A model generated the notes under the pieces. The model searched no databases. It was not told where the DNA came from and worked only from the letters and a program-made list of their open reading frames with translations. From assembly GCA_016933045.1 (NCBI GenBank), contig JAFGBR010000013.1, positions 1 through 64,000 of the forward strand: a stretch of DNA of 64,000 bases. The letters are read 5' to 3'. Made by a program: the position numbers and the translations under genes. Positions 48,101 through 55,841 of this stretch are shown here, piece by piece. Source of the DNA: Marinilabiliaceae bacterium (lineage in GTDB: Bacteria; Bacteroidota; Bacteroidia; Bacteroidales; Marinilabiliaceae). Numbering within the stretch: position 1 is the stretch's first letter; each line of letters opens with the position of its first letter.

Positions 48101-48961
48101 TTTATCATTGCTTACAATTGTTTGATGGGAGCCATCAGCATAATCAATCTCAAGCTGAAATAGCAACTTGGGATATCCAAAGTTTTTAATTTTATAAGGC
48201 TTGTAGTTTTGACGCATGGTATAAAAGCGACCATTACCTAATACTACACCAATTGCATTTTCCCCATCAACAATATTATTTGTAACATCGAAAGTGTTAT
48301 AAACAATCGTTTTAGTATAATCGGTAGGAACAGGAGCTAATACCTGATCGCCTATTTTCCGTCCATTTAAGTAAAGTTCATACATACCCAACCCAATAAT
48401 ATAGGCAGTAGCTCTTTTTATTTCTTTATCGGACTTAAATCCGGTACGAAGGTAACGAGCCGATAACCTTGACTCAGCGGTTTCGTTATCCCACTCGAAA
48501 GCTTTGTCTATGCCTATCCATCGACCATGCCAATCTTTTTTATGTAATAAGCCAATACTAAAAAAAGCAGGCTTACTCCACACTTCACTCCTTTTATTGG
48601 TTACAACTTTAACTTTCCAATATGCAAAAGTCTTACTTTTTAATTTCGATCCTAAATAGGGGACTAATACAGAAATATCACCTGGTGTATCTTTCGAATC
48701 CCAAAGGTCTCCAATATTATTATTAAGTTTTTCAAGTGATGATGCTACAAGTATTTGATACGAAACTTGCATAACACCCCTTAGAGAATCTTTAATTTGC
48801 CACGAGAAACGAGGTGTTGCAGTATTTAATCCTAATGGATTAACCATCATTTCTGTTTTAAGGTTAACAACATCAGTATTATTAACCTTTTTATCGCGAA
48901 AGCCCCAAAACATAATCGTAGCAAAAACAAAAAATAATATTGTTATTCCCCTTAGCATCAT
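45176..48961 (-). CDS. GH78 alpha-L-rhamnosidase fused to a sialidase-fold (BNR_2) domain
   Basis: A 1261-residue exported enzyme. Residues 30-860 are a complete GH78 rhamnosidase: NPLGLNTATPRFSWQIKD (N-terminal beta domain), the RhaB-type carbohydrate module around ATAYIIGLGMYELYLNGRKI, the (alpha/alpha)6 catalytic domain with PVDCPQRDERQPWLADHQV and GATTIWELWNGN, and the C-terminal beta-sandwich. Residues 885-1255 are a BNR_2 sialidase-fold propeller (RADFPECHGSTIAET, LVASWFGGTKERNPDCSIYV, QPSVLVHKDGRLQIICRSRN, YSYPSVIQGEDGMIHIVYTW). The first part should remove alpha-rhamnose; the second has unknown specificity. A hairpin precedes the gene. Confidence 0.93.
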   Translation of the reverse strand: MMLRGITILFFVFATIMFWGFRDKKVNNTDVVNLKTEMMVNPLGLNTATPRFSWQIKDSLRGVMQVSYQILVASSLEKLNNNIGDLWDSKDTPGDISVLVPYLGSKLKSKTFAYWKVKVVTNKRSEVWSKPAFFSIGLLHKKDWHGRWIGIDKAFEWDNETAESRLSARYLRTGFKSDKEIKRATAYIIGLGMYELYLNGRKIGDQVLAPVPTDYTKTIVYNTFDVTNNIVDGENAIGVVLGNGRFYTMRQNYKPYKIKNFGYPKLLFQLEIDYADGSHQTIVSNDKWKMTTDGPIRSNNEYDGEIYDATKELTVWNTIEYNDESWFNARYVQEPGGMPVGLTTPNMKILKEIQPVSIHHLSDGKYILDMGQNFAGWLQLKVKGNRGDTITLRFAESLNDDGSLFTANLRGALCTDKYILKGGDVEVWEPSFVYHGFRYVEISGFSGTPSVNDFKGKLVGDEVETVGSLETSNKTVNQIVKNAWWGIVSNYKGMPVDCPQRDERQPWLADHQVVSFSESFLFNNATLYAKWLDDIQQSQNADGSLPDVAPAYWNYYSDNMTWPGTYLIIADMLYSQYGDIQSVKKHYGAMKKWLSYMEDRYMNDQYIITKDSYGDWCIPPATIEEGRGKNANVKHPSALISTAYHYYFLNLMQKFASLSGNTTDIEGFKTLADSVNVGFHKVFFNEKSKSYGDNLVTENILPLAFGMVSEKNIDGVFKNVTELLVRHKLSHVTTGVIGTSWLMKTLNENGRSDVAYRLASNTDYPSWGYMVENGATTIWELWNGNTAHPKMNSQNHVMMLGDLLVWMFRNMAGIQSDSAAYKSIVLKPEDIEGLNHVNATYNSVYGPITSNFTKTLHDFNWNVTIPANTTAYVYIPVKAGATITEGGKDIKLLSDIKYIETKDRYAICKVGSGTYSFKAQYNWRNAIVVDEFIYERADFPECHGSTIAETPGGLVASWFGGTKERNPDCSIYVSRMVNNKWTAPVKVVDGIKNDTLRYALWNPVLYQVPDGELILFYKEGTHVSAWVGKYITSNDNGISWSKPKDLNEGFLGPVKNKPVLLSNGTLICPSSSEHDGWRVHFETTNDFGKIWNMVGPINDGKEIKAIQPSVLVHKDGRLQIICRSRNRALLQSWSSDNGKTWCELTKTNLPNNNSGTDAVSLKDGRQLLVYNHVLPPGNLVKGPRTPLHVSTSKDGINWNACLVLENSPISQYSYPSVIQGEDGMIHIVYTWRRERIKYVKVDPKKLKGIAIIEGLWPEYKK

Positions 48962-48988
48962 AAATAGTTTTTATTATTATTCAAAAAG

Positions 48989-49014
48989 AAGGAGGAAGAT
49001 TACACTCCCTCCTT
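48989..49014 (-). terminator. Hairpin between GH105 and GH78 genes, possible terminator
   Basis: AAGGAGG (48989-48995) pairs with CCTCCTT (49008-49014). On the minus strand it is followed by CTTTTTG. It could end or attenuate transcription before the GH78 gene. Confidence 0.6.
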
Positions 49015-49037
49015 ATTATAATATTTATTAATTGCAA

Positions 49038-50237
49038 TTATTTATCGGAATTTAACATCTCACGCTCCAAACTAGCCCAAATGAAAGGACCAGTCCCTTT
49101 AGGATCATTATCGCGAATTGGCTCTCCAACATAATACTCATAACTACCATCGCGGTACGGATTTCCGCCCAAACCTGCTACAGAACAGCACTGGGTTAAT
49201 GATATAGTGCCATCTTCATTCTCTTTAATAAGGTTATTAATTATTCCATCATAAGCTTTGTTTGCCACCTGCAAATATTCAGCCGAAAGATATCCTTTAC
49301 GAACTGCTTTATATAAAAAGTAAGTATACATCGACGAACATGTAGCTTCAAGATAGTTTCCTTCGCGACCACCCTGATCAACCACCTGATACCACAAGCC
49401 AGTTTTCTCATCCTGATATTTTTTTATTCCGGCTGCAACTTTTCCAATTACCCGAATAATACTATCACGAGTAGATATTGTATCAGGCATAAAATCCATT
49501 GCATCAACAAGAGACATAGCATACCAACCAATACTACGTCCCCAAAAATTAGGAGAAAGACCAGTCTCTTTATCGGCCCATTGTTGCTCACGACTTTCGT
49601 CCCAGGCATGATAGAACAATCCTGTTTCTTTATCGTACGACACTTTTGCCATTAACAACAATTGGTGCGAAACCTCGTTAAACAACTCTGGCTCGTTAAA
49701 AGTAGCTGCATATTCAGCCAAAAAAGGTGAACCCATATATAGTCCATCTAACCACATTTGGTGCGGATAAATCTTTTTATGCCAAAAACCACCTTCTGAT
49801 GTACGGGGATGTGTTAACATTTGCTTACGCAATGTATCCATAGCAATTTTATACTTTTCATCACCTGTATATTTATACAAACGAAACAAAGCCTTACCTC
49901 CATTAACATTATCAATGTTATACTTCGACATATTATATGTACGAATTACGCCTTCGGGAGTAATTATTGTATCGCCAAACTCAACAGCATAGTTTAAAAA
50001 CACCGAATCGCCATAAGTATCATAAACATCCAACATCATTTTAGCACCAATACCCTGACAATAACCCCATTTTAATTTTTTAGCAAAGTCCATCATCCAT
50101 CCTTCAGGAAAGCGTTTCATTTCTGACTTAGCCATCCAAACCGAATATTTTTCTTTCTTTTCTACAGGAGGATTACATGCGACAAACATCACAGAAATAA
50201 ACAAGGCAATTCCAACAGTCCAATTTAGTTTTCTCAT
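49038..50237 (-). CDS. GH105 unsaturated glucuronyl/rhamnogalacturonyl hydrolase
   Basis: A lipoprotein of about 399 residues (MRKLNWTVGIALFISVMFVAC; the Met at 50237 chosen over 50282). The (alpha/alpha)6 GH88/GH105 fold shows WGYCQGIGAKMMLDVY, NIDNVNGGKALFRLYKYTGD, the catalytic Asp in HQMWLDGLYMGSPFLAEYA, HAWDES and PNFWGRSIGWYAMSLVD. These enzymes remove the unsaturated uronic acid that lyases leave at the non-reducing end, acting by vinyl-ether hydration. Its presence implies that a lyase product (pectic or ulvan-like) reaches the periplasm. Confidence 0.95.
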   Translation of the reverse strand: MRKLNWTVGIALFISVMFVACNPPVEKKEKYSVWMAKSEMKRFPEGWMMDFAKKLKWGYCQGIGAKMMLDVYDTYGDSVFLNYAVEFGDTIITPEGVIRTYNMSKYNIDNVNGGKALFRLYKYTGDEKYKIAMDTLRKQMLTHPRTSEGGFWHKKIYPHQMWLDGLYMGSPFLAEYAATFNEPELFNEVSHQLLLMAKVSYDKETGLFYHAWDESREQQWADKETGLSPNFWGRSIGWYAMSLVDAMDFMPDTISTRDSIIRVIGKVAAGIKKYQDEKTGLWYQVVDQGGREGNYLEATCSSMYTYFLYKAVRKGYLSAEYLQVANKAYDGIINNLIKENEDGTISLTQCCSVAGLGGNPYRDGSYEYYVGEPIRDNDPKGTGPFIWASLEREMLNSDK

Positions 50238-50331
50238 TTTTAAGAAATTTTTATAGTTAATTAAATTTAGTAGTTTGCTCATTTATAATCATTTCTAACA
50301 AAAATAGCTTAAAAGTTTCATTACTCCAATT

Positions 50332-51735
50332 TCATTTTTTTAATGTATCCCAAATAGCCTCCAACTCTTCAAATGACATAACAGCTCCATTGGGTAAATT
50401 ATCTTTCTTATTACCAAACACAAATAAATCTTCGGGGGCTTCAATGGTTATTTTAGTTTCGTCAAGATGCCCATATTTATCGAAAACCTTAGTACTATCC
50501 AAACCAAAATTATCGACTAAAAACCTATACATAGCTATTCGTTTGGATGTTCCATAATCGTGTTTTTCATTAGCAAGATGTACATTTTTCAAAACAGCAT
50601 TTTCACCATAAAAATTATAAATACGTTTCAGATAGGGAAATTCTAATTCAGGTACATTAGCGGTCCAATCTCCGCCATCCGAAATAATCAACTGTGGTTT
50701 TGGAGCAAATAACCCTGCTAATTCAACATTATTAGTCCCTCCCTCGCACAAATGAATAGGATTGCCACTTTCGCACGGACATCCTCCGTAATGGATTGCC
50801 GACATCATAACAACAGGAACACTTAAATCAATACGATCGTCAATTGCCGACATAAGAATTGAATGACTTCCACCTCCCGAACCTCCTGTAATTGCAACAC
50901 GATCTGTATCAGCATATTTTAAAGTCAGTAAATAATCGAGTATTCTTATACTATTTAACGCTTGCATAGTATTTGCCAAGCTGGTACGGTGTGTTTTTGA
51001 ATCGAATTGCAAAGCTGATTCACCCCACGCAAACAGATCATAACTTACCGAAATAGCCCCCATTCGAGCCAAAGAAGCACAACGGTACTGAACATCTTTA
51101 TTGTAACGACCATCGCCAAAATGACCATTAGGACATAAAACAACCGGTATTTTCCCTTTTATTTTTGCCGGCTGGTAAATCGATCCGCAAACATAAACAC
51201 CTTTTAAAACCTCTAAAGCAAAATTCTGTACCGAATACGCATTCATCATGCGCTTTTTACCAAAAATTGGCTTAGAATTGGGAGACTCAGGAATTGGAGA
51301 CAACCGAACAGCTTCTTTTAAACATTGTTTTAAGGCTGCTTTTCGAACCTCCCACTCGTCTTTATTTTTGTATAAAGATGCCAGATAATCGAGAGTTTCT
51401 TTTCCTTCTTTAACGGTTCGCAGGTGATACTTAAAAGGTTCAATCTTATACTTATTTGACTCTCCATCGGGCAATGCCATTAAATCGAAAGGAGCCAGTA
51501 CATTTTTTAGTGTTTCTTCAACATTAGGTCGAAATCGCCAGTTGGCATAGTTTAAAACCTTTCCTTCCAAATCATCCTTTGAAATACGAAGTTTCACTTG
51601 GTATCGGGTTTCAATGTCCTTAAGTACATCAACTAACGAACGTTGAAAATTATTATCGGATGTTTGAGCAAAAGCACCCAATACACATAACAATAAAGCA
51701 CCCAACAATAATAAAATTTTACTTTTTTGCACCAC
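50332..51735 (-). CDS. Alpha/beta-hydrolase esterase with N-terminal STN-like domain
   Basis: A 467-residue exported protein. After a signal peptide (LLGALLLCVLGAFAQ), residues 28-100 (SLVDVLKDIETRYQVKLRIS, NWRFRPNVEETLKNVLAPF) have the helix-strand pattern of STN/secretin domains known from TonB receptors. Residues 165-440 are an alpha/beta hydrolase: the oxyanion region is VVLCPNGHFGDGRY, the nucleophile Ser286 lies in AITGGSGGGSHS, and the late His392 in ANEKHDYGTSKR. It resembles Bacteroidota carbohydrate esterases; acetyl or methyl removal from pectin is plausible, CE family not assignable. It overlaps the upstream DUF3826 gene by 17 bp. Confidence 0.8.
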   Translation of the reverse strand: MVQKSKILLLLGALLLCVLGAFAQTSDNNFQRSLVDVLKDIETRYQVKLRISKDDLEGKVLNYANWRFRPNVEETLKNVLAPFDLMALPDGESNKYKIEPFKYHLRTVKEGKETLDYLASLYKNKDEWEVRKAALKQCLKEAVRLSPIPESPNSKPIFGKKRMMNAYSVQNFALEVLKGVYVCGSIYQPAKIKGKIPVVLCPNGHFGDGRYNKDVQYRCASLARMGAISVSYDLFAWGESALQFDSKTHRTSLANTMQALNSIRILDYLLTLKYADTDRVAITGGSGGGSHSILMSAIDDRIDLSVPVVMMSAIHYGGCPCESGNPIHLCEGGTNNVELAGLFAPKPQLIISDGGDWTANVPELEFPYLKRIYNFYGENAVLKNVHLANEKHDYGTSKRIAMYRFLVDNFGLDSTKVFDKYGHLDETKITIEAPEDLFVFGNKKDNLPNGAVMSFEELEAIWDTLKK

Positions 51736-52405
51736 TTTCCTTTTTACTTTTTTCCTCTTTAACTTTTTTCACATAAGCTCTGTAAAGATCTCGCCAGCTA
51801 CGCCCATTACCATTCAGATACTGCTCACATTTTGTTTTATATATCTCAAATATGGCCGATATCTGTTTCATACTTTTGTAGTCGACAGCCATTTCACGAG
51901 CCTCTTTCAGATATGACAGAATTGTAGCGGATTCTTCATCGGTCAAATCGGGAACAATAGCCTGATATCCTTTCATGGTGAAAGCAACTTTTCCTACGGT
52001 ATATTTATCCAATATTGCTTCAACTTGCTCTTCCAACAAATCAGCTCTCAAACCACTCATCAAGTTCTCATGCACCTCGTTAGGCATTGCAGAATCGGCA
52101 ATTATTTGACGATCCAATTCTGTTAATTTTTCTCCGGTGCGGGGGTTTATTCCTTCAGGAACTGTAGTTGCCGGATGTTCATTGTGCCAGTTTCGAACAG
52201 CAGTAAGATGATTAGTTACAACCTTAATGATCCGTTGTTCTTTTTCCTTATCGGATAAATTAAGAGACTGAACCCACTCAGTTGCCTTTTTTTCCTGTTC
52301 ATTTATTTGTTTCTCTTGCACCTGATCTTTATTAAAAGATGTTTGTGTCAAAAACGCTATACTTCCAACAAAAAGCATCAAAGCAAAAATTGTAGCACGT
52401 TTCAT
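51719..52405 (-). CDS. DUF3826 exported protein
   Basis: A 228-residue helical protein with an N-terminal export segment (MKRATIFALMLFVGSIAFLT). The DUF3826 signature is KKATEWVQSLNLSDKEKEQR, then KYTVGKVAFTMKGYQAIVPD and DEESATILSYLKEAREMAVD, ending in KCEQYLNGNGRSW. The family is found in Bacteroidota polysaccharide loci, function unknown. A second member lies at 62181-62834. Its stop overlaps the esterase start, so translation of the two is coupled. Confidence 0.85.
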   Translation of the reverse strand: MKRATIFALMLFVGSIAFLTQTSFNKDQVQEKQINEQEKKATEWVQSLNLSDKEKEQRIIKVVTNHLTAVRNWHNEHPATTVPEGINPRTGEKLTELDRQIIADSAMPNEVHENLMSGLRADLLEEQVEAILDKYTVGKVAFTMKGYQAIVPDLTDEESATILSYLKEAREMAVDYKSMKQISAIFEIYKTKCEQYLNGNGRSWRDLYRAYVKKVKEEKSKKESGAKK

Positions 52406-52424
52406 TTCACTATTGTTTTAGTAG

Positions 52425-53981
52425 TTAGTCCTGATAAATAATTCGTTCCAGATTATCGGAATGTGCCACTTTTTTTCCATTAATAAATAACGATAACCCT
52501 TTACCTTTCTTGTAAATCGATCCATCCTTATCCCATACAATTGAAACTATCTTTCCATGATAAAGAACGTTGTCTAAGCAGAAATAATCCCATTTCCCAT
52601 CAGGAATTAATGGATTGATTTCAATTACCTCATCAGCTCTTGGACGTAAACCTACTAAACCGGTAATTATTAAATCGTTAAATGTAGAGTGGTTGTAATA
52701 CCTACTACGTTCCTGATCGCCTTTTAGCCAATAACCGGTCGTTTCATCAAGGTACTCACCAATATAAGGACGACCTCTGTAGTATTGCGACTCAACGTAT
52801 ACTTCCATATTTCTGAAATAGACTGAATCGTTCATCACACTTTGGTCATAGTTATTTAACAAATTAGCCAATGCAACCAAAGTTTGAGATGTTGTAAATG
52901 GCCATATTGCTCCATCCCACTCACACTTGCAACAACCATGAGTCCGAAATTCAGGGTGTCTGCGTTCGGCAGTAGTAATACCAAAAGAAGCATTAAAACC
53001 CTGCTCATCAACCAATTGCCTCCAGGCTTCTTCGTAATTATCGGTAGGCAAATTAAAATACCAGGGCAAATAACCAATGGCTTCTCTCACGTGTGCATAT
53101 TCACCACTAGGCTTAACGGTTTCAAAGAATGAAATTTCGGGATTCCAAAGTTTTTGCAATACCCTTTCTTTAATAGAATCGGCCATGGCCAGGTAGTATT
53201 TTTCCTTTGCAGTATCATTAGCCATTTTGGCCATATTTGCCAAGGCCATTGAGTTTCCGAACATATAACTATTAATGGTAGGTCTTTCGTTTTCAACTTT
53301 TCTTCCACCGCTAATCATCTCCTCCATGCCGTCTTTTACATCGTGCTGCCAAAACAGCCCACTTTTTTTATGATAACGATCGGCAAGCCATACCTGATAA
53401 TCCTTCTCCATATCGGGAAACATATCGAGCAAATATTTGACATCTTTATTTACCAGGTATCGATTATACAATGCATCTGATGTCCAACTGCTAAATTTAT
53501 ATAGCTTTTTCATTGGATCGCCATCATTGCCACGATACCACAAATGCAAATATTGATCGAGATATTGCTGATCGTGTAACCAACGAGCTTCATAAATATG
53601 ATGACCAATAGCACAAGCAATCATATTATATTTATCGGCATAGGAACGTTTAACCAAAAACTCGGTAAATACATATCCCTGGGGAGTTTCCTTTATATGC
53701 TTTCGCAAAGTCCACCACCTATAATAAAACATCTCCTCGAAATTATCCTGAGGACAATCAAATAAAGGAATATTTGTTTTAAGCCAGTTCCAAGATTCAC
53801 TGTTAGGTATCGCCTGAACGATATTCTCATCTTCCATTCGATTGAAGTAATCGATATAACACTTATAGTCTTCTGATTTTAAAATGGCTGGTTGTAAACT
53901 TTTTTTACTTTTTGCATTAAGATTTACAGAAAGCAAAAAGATAACTATCCCAACTGAAATATGTATAATTCTCCGACTCAT
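52425..53981 (-). CDS. MGH1-like (alpha/alpha)6 glycoside hydrolase
   Basis: A 518-residue exported protein (signal ISVGIVIFLLSVNLNA). A six-hairpin toroid in the GH63/GH37-like clan: MFYYRWWTLRKHIKETPQGY, YLWYRGNDGD-type HLWYRGNDGDPMKKLYKFSS, CCKCEWDGAIWPFTTSQTLV and NHSTFNDLIITGLVGLRPR. The Asp in CEWDGAIWPF and the acidic residues of EFLVK and DGMEEMISGG are candidate catalytic groups. A C-terminal beta segment (LIPDGKWDYFCLDNVLYHGK) closes the fold. Sugar specificity is unknown. Its start directly abuts the stop of the BNR gene upstream. Confidence 0.78.
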   Translation of the reverse strand: MSRRIIHISVGIVIFLLSVNLNAKSKKSLQPAILKSEDYKCYIDYFNRMEDENIVQAIPNSESWNWLKTNIPLFDCPQDNFEEMFYYRWWTLRKHIKETPQGYVFTEFLVKRSYADKYNMIACAIGHHIYEARWLHDQQYLDQYLHLWYRGNDGDPMKKLYKFSSWTSDALYNRYLVNKDVKYLLDMFPDMEKDYQVWLADRYHKKSGLFWQHDVKDGMEEMISGGRKVENERPTINSYMFGNSMALANMAKMANDTAKEKYYLAMADSIKERVLQKLWNPEISFFETVKPSGEYAHVREAIGYLPWYFNLPTDNYEEAWRQLVDEQGFNASFGITTAERRHPEFRTHGCCKCEWDGAIWPFTTSQTLVALANLLNNYDQSVMNDSVYFRNMEVYVESQYYRGRPYIGEYLDETTGYWLKGDQERSRYYNHSTFNDLIITGLVGLRPRADEVIEINPLIPDGKWDYFCLDNVLYHGKIVSIVWDKDGSIYKKGKGLSLFINGKKVAHSDNLERIIYQD

Positions 53982-55835
53982 CTATTCTCCTTTCGTTTTA
54001 ACATCCTTAATTAAATAAATTGCATTTTCTACAGGTATTCCTGCATTTTTAACATCGGCATCAACATCGTAGCTCGAATCGGCATTAGGAAAATACCGAC
54101 GTTCTCCGGTACAAAACGACAAACGACTGAGACTTTTCACAGGCTGAAAAAACATTCCTTTCTTTGTTATCTCTCCGTTAATATCAACTTCGTAGTAACG
54201 ACGTTTCACATCAAATGAAATTCTAATTCTATATTCTTTTTGCATCTCATAATCCATCACTCCCGACAGTTTATTCCGATCTTTAGTCCATACTTTTCCT
54301 TCACTGTCAAATAATAACCGAAGTGCCGGCAAACCATTAATATCTTTTAGTTCGACATGTAATAAACCATGACTATTTTGATTGGCTTTTAAAGTAAATT
54401 CAACTTCACCTTTTTCGGTTTCAGGAAAAATACGCTCTGCTTTTGCGTAATCGTAAGGATCCTTGTCGGACAACGATAGCCATTTTTCAACAGTTGTAGA
54501 TTTTAAAACCGCAACCGGACACCATACCGGACTATAAAAATTCCAGTATTTCAATTCATGTCCATCTTCAATCGTTGAAAAGTCATCATTTACATGATTA
54601 TCAACGATATTAGTAGCAGGAATTGGAATTTTAGATACCCAAATATCCTCTTTATTCATACTGTATGTCACCCACATATTACCGTCGGGAGGAGTTCCAT
54701 TACCTTCGAGTATACCCCGAATATATTGAGGACCATACGATTTCTCGGCGCCCTTATAACGAATTTGAGAAATCTCGCCATGAACAAGCCACAACTTATT
54801 GTAGGTTAAACCGTCATTGCTCACCGACATGGCCATTGGCCAGCGGTATTCCGATGGATTGTATACAGTTGCGTATTTACCGTCAGAAGTTCTCTGTCCC
54901 CATATTTTTGCATTATTACTAACAAAACCGGGAGCACGGGTTACATCTTCGGGCCATGTTTTTCCGTCGTTACTAACAGCAGCTAAAGCATGTTTCCACA
55001 ACCCAACAATACGGCCATCGGGCAATGTATATGGGGCAAAAGCTTTATATTGTTTGTGCAGAGGAATAATGGCATCATAACGATCTGATTCTTCGACCCA
55101 CTGCATGGTTACCAATGGGTTTGCAAGCATTTCATCGCAAGCTTTTACAAAACCTTTATCTTTCGATTTTTTATAGAAAGGATAGTTGGTGTTTTTACTA
55201 TTAAACCCGTGATTATATCTCACAAAGTAAACAGGTCCAAAACTGCCATCCTTTTTTATTTCACGAACCACACGGCCTATTCCATTTCCATCATTAGGAC
55301 CATCTTTTATGTGATTGCAAATGCCGTAATATGCAACTGCAAGTAAACGCTGATCATTTGCCACATAAAAACCCATTCGTTGGTGCATCACAGCATATAA
55401 ATCTTTCGTGATAAATTTCTCACCGTTATCGGCATAGTTTTCAATGCCATCGGGGATTTTATACTTTGGAAAGATCACCTGAGGTTTATTCCAACTGTAT
55501 CCATCTTTCGATGTCACTAAAAAAGTCTGACTCGGCGGTACATGTTCCCCAACTGAATCACTTAAATATTCCAAATAAAACTGATTATTCCAGTATGCCA
55601 ACATAGGCGCATGATTATATGTCCAACCAAAACCATCAGCCATTTGAGGATTTTCACGGTTTGCCCTTAACACCTGAATATTATGGACTCCAAGTGCCGG
55701 AGTAAGCATACCATCATGATAATCGACATTAGACAGTTCATTACCTACAAAACGTACAGTATCTTGTGCAAATAATAAATTTAACTGGTAATTAAATATT
55801 AAAACAACACAAATTATTAATTTCAAATTATTCAT
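53982..55835 (-). CDS. Sialidase-fold (BNR) protein with C-terminal jelly-roll domain
   Basis: A 617-residue exported protein. The signal peptide ends in LNLLFAQ. Residues 25-430 form a BNR-type beta-propeller (YNHAPMLAYWNNQFYLEYLS, TFLVTSKDGYSWNKPQVIFP, WKHALAAVSNDGKTWPEDVT, WPMAMSVSNDGLTYNKLWLV) with Asp-box-like SxDGxxW repeats. Residues 435-610 are a beta-sandwich of LamG/jelly-roll type (YWNFYSPVWCPVAVLKS, KGEVEFTLKANQNSHGLLHV, RRYYEVDINGEITKKG). Related propellers include GH33, GH145 and PL27; no choice can be made by eye. It probably acts on an acidic or rhamnosyl-glucuronate linkage. Confidence 0.72.
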   Translation of the reverse strand: MNNLKLIICVVLIFNYQLNLLFAQDTVRFVGNELSNVDYHDGMLTPALGVHNIQVLRANRENPQMADGFGWTYNHAPMLAYWNNQFYLEYLSDSVGEHVPPSQTFLVTSKDGYSWNKPQVIFPKYKIPDGIENYADNGEKFITKDLYAVMHQRMGFYVANDQRLLAVAYYGICNHIKDGPNDGNGIGRVVREIKKDGSFGPVYFVRYNHGFNSKNTNYPFYKKSKDKGFVKACDEMLANPLVTMQWVEESDRYDAIIPLHKQYKAFAPYTLPDGRIVGLWKHALAAVSNDGKTWPEDVTRAPGFVSNNAKIWGQRTSDGKYATVYNPSEYRWPMAMSVSNDGLTYNKLWLVHGEISQIRYKGAEKSYGPQYIRGILEGNGTPPDGNMWVTYSMNKEDIWVSKIPIPATNIVDNHVNDDFSTIEDGHELKYWNFYSPVWCPVAVLKSTTVEKWLSLSDKDPYDYAKAERIFPETEKGEVEFTLKANQNSHGLLHVELKDINGLPALRLLFDSEGKVWTKDRNKLSGVMDYEMQKEYRIRISFDVKRRYYEVDINGEITKKGMFFQPVKSLSRLSFCTGERRYFPNADSSYDVDADVKNAGIPVENAIYLIKDVKTKGE

Positions 55836-55841
55836 CTATCA

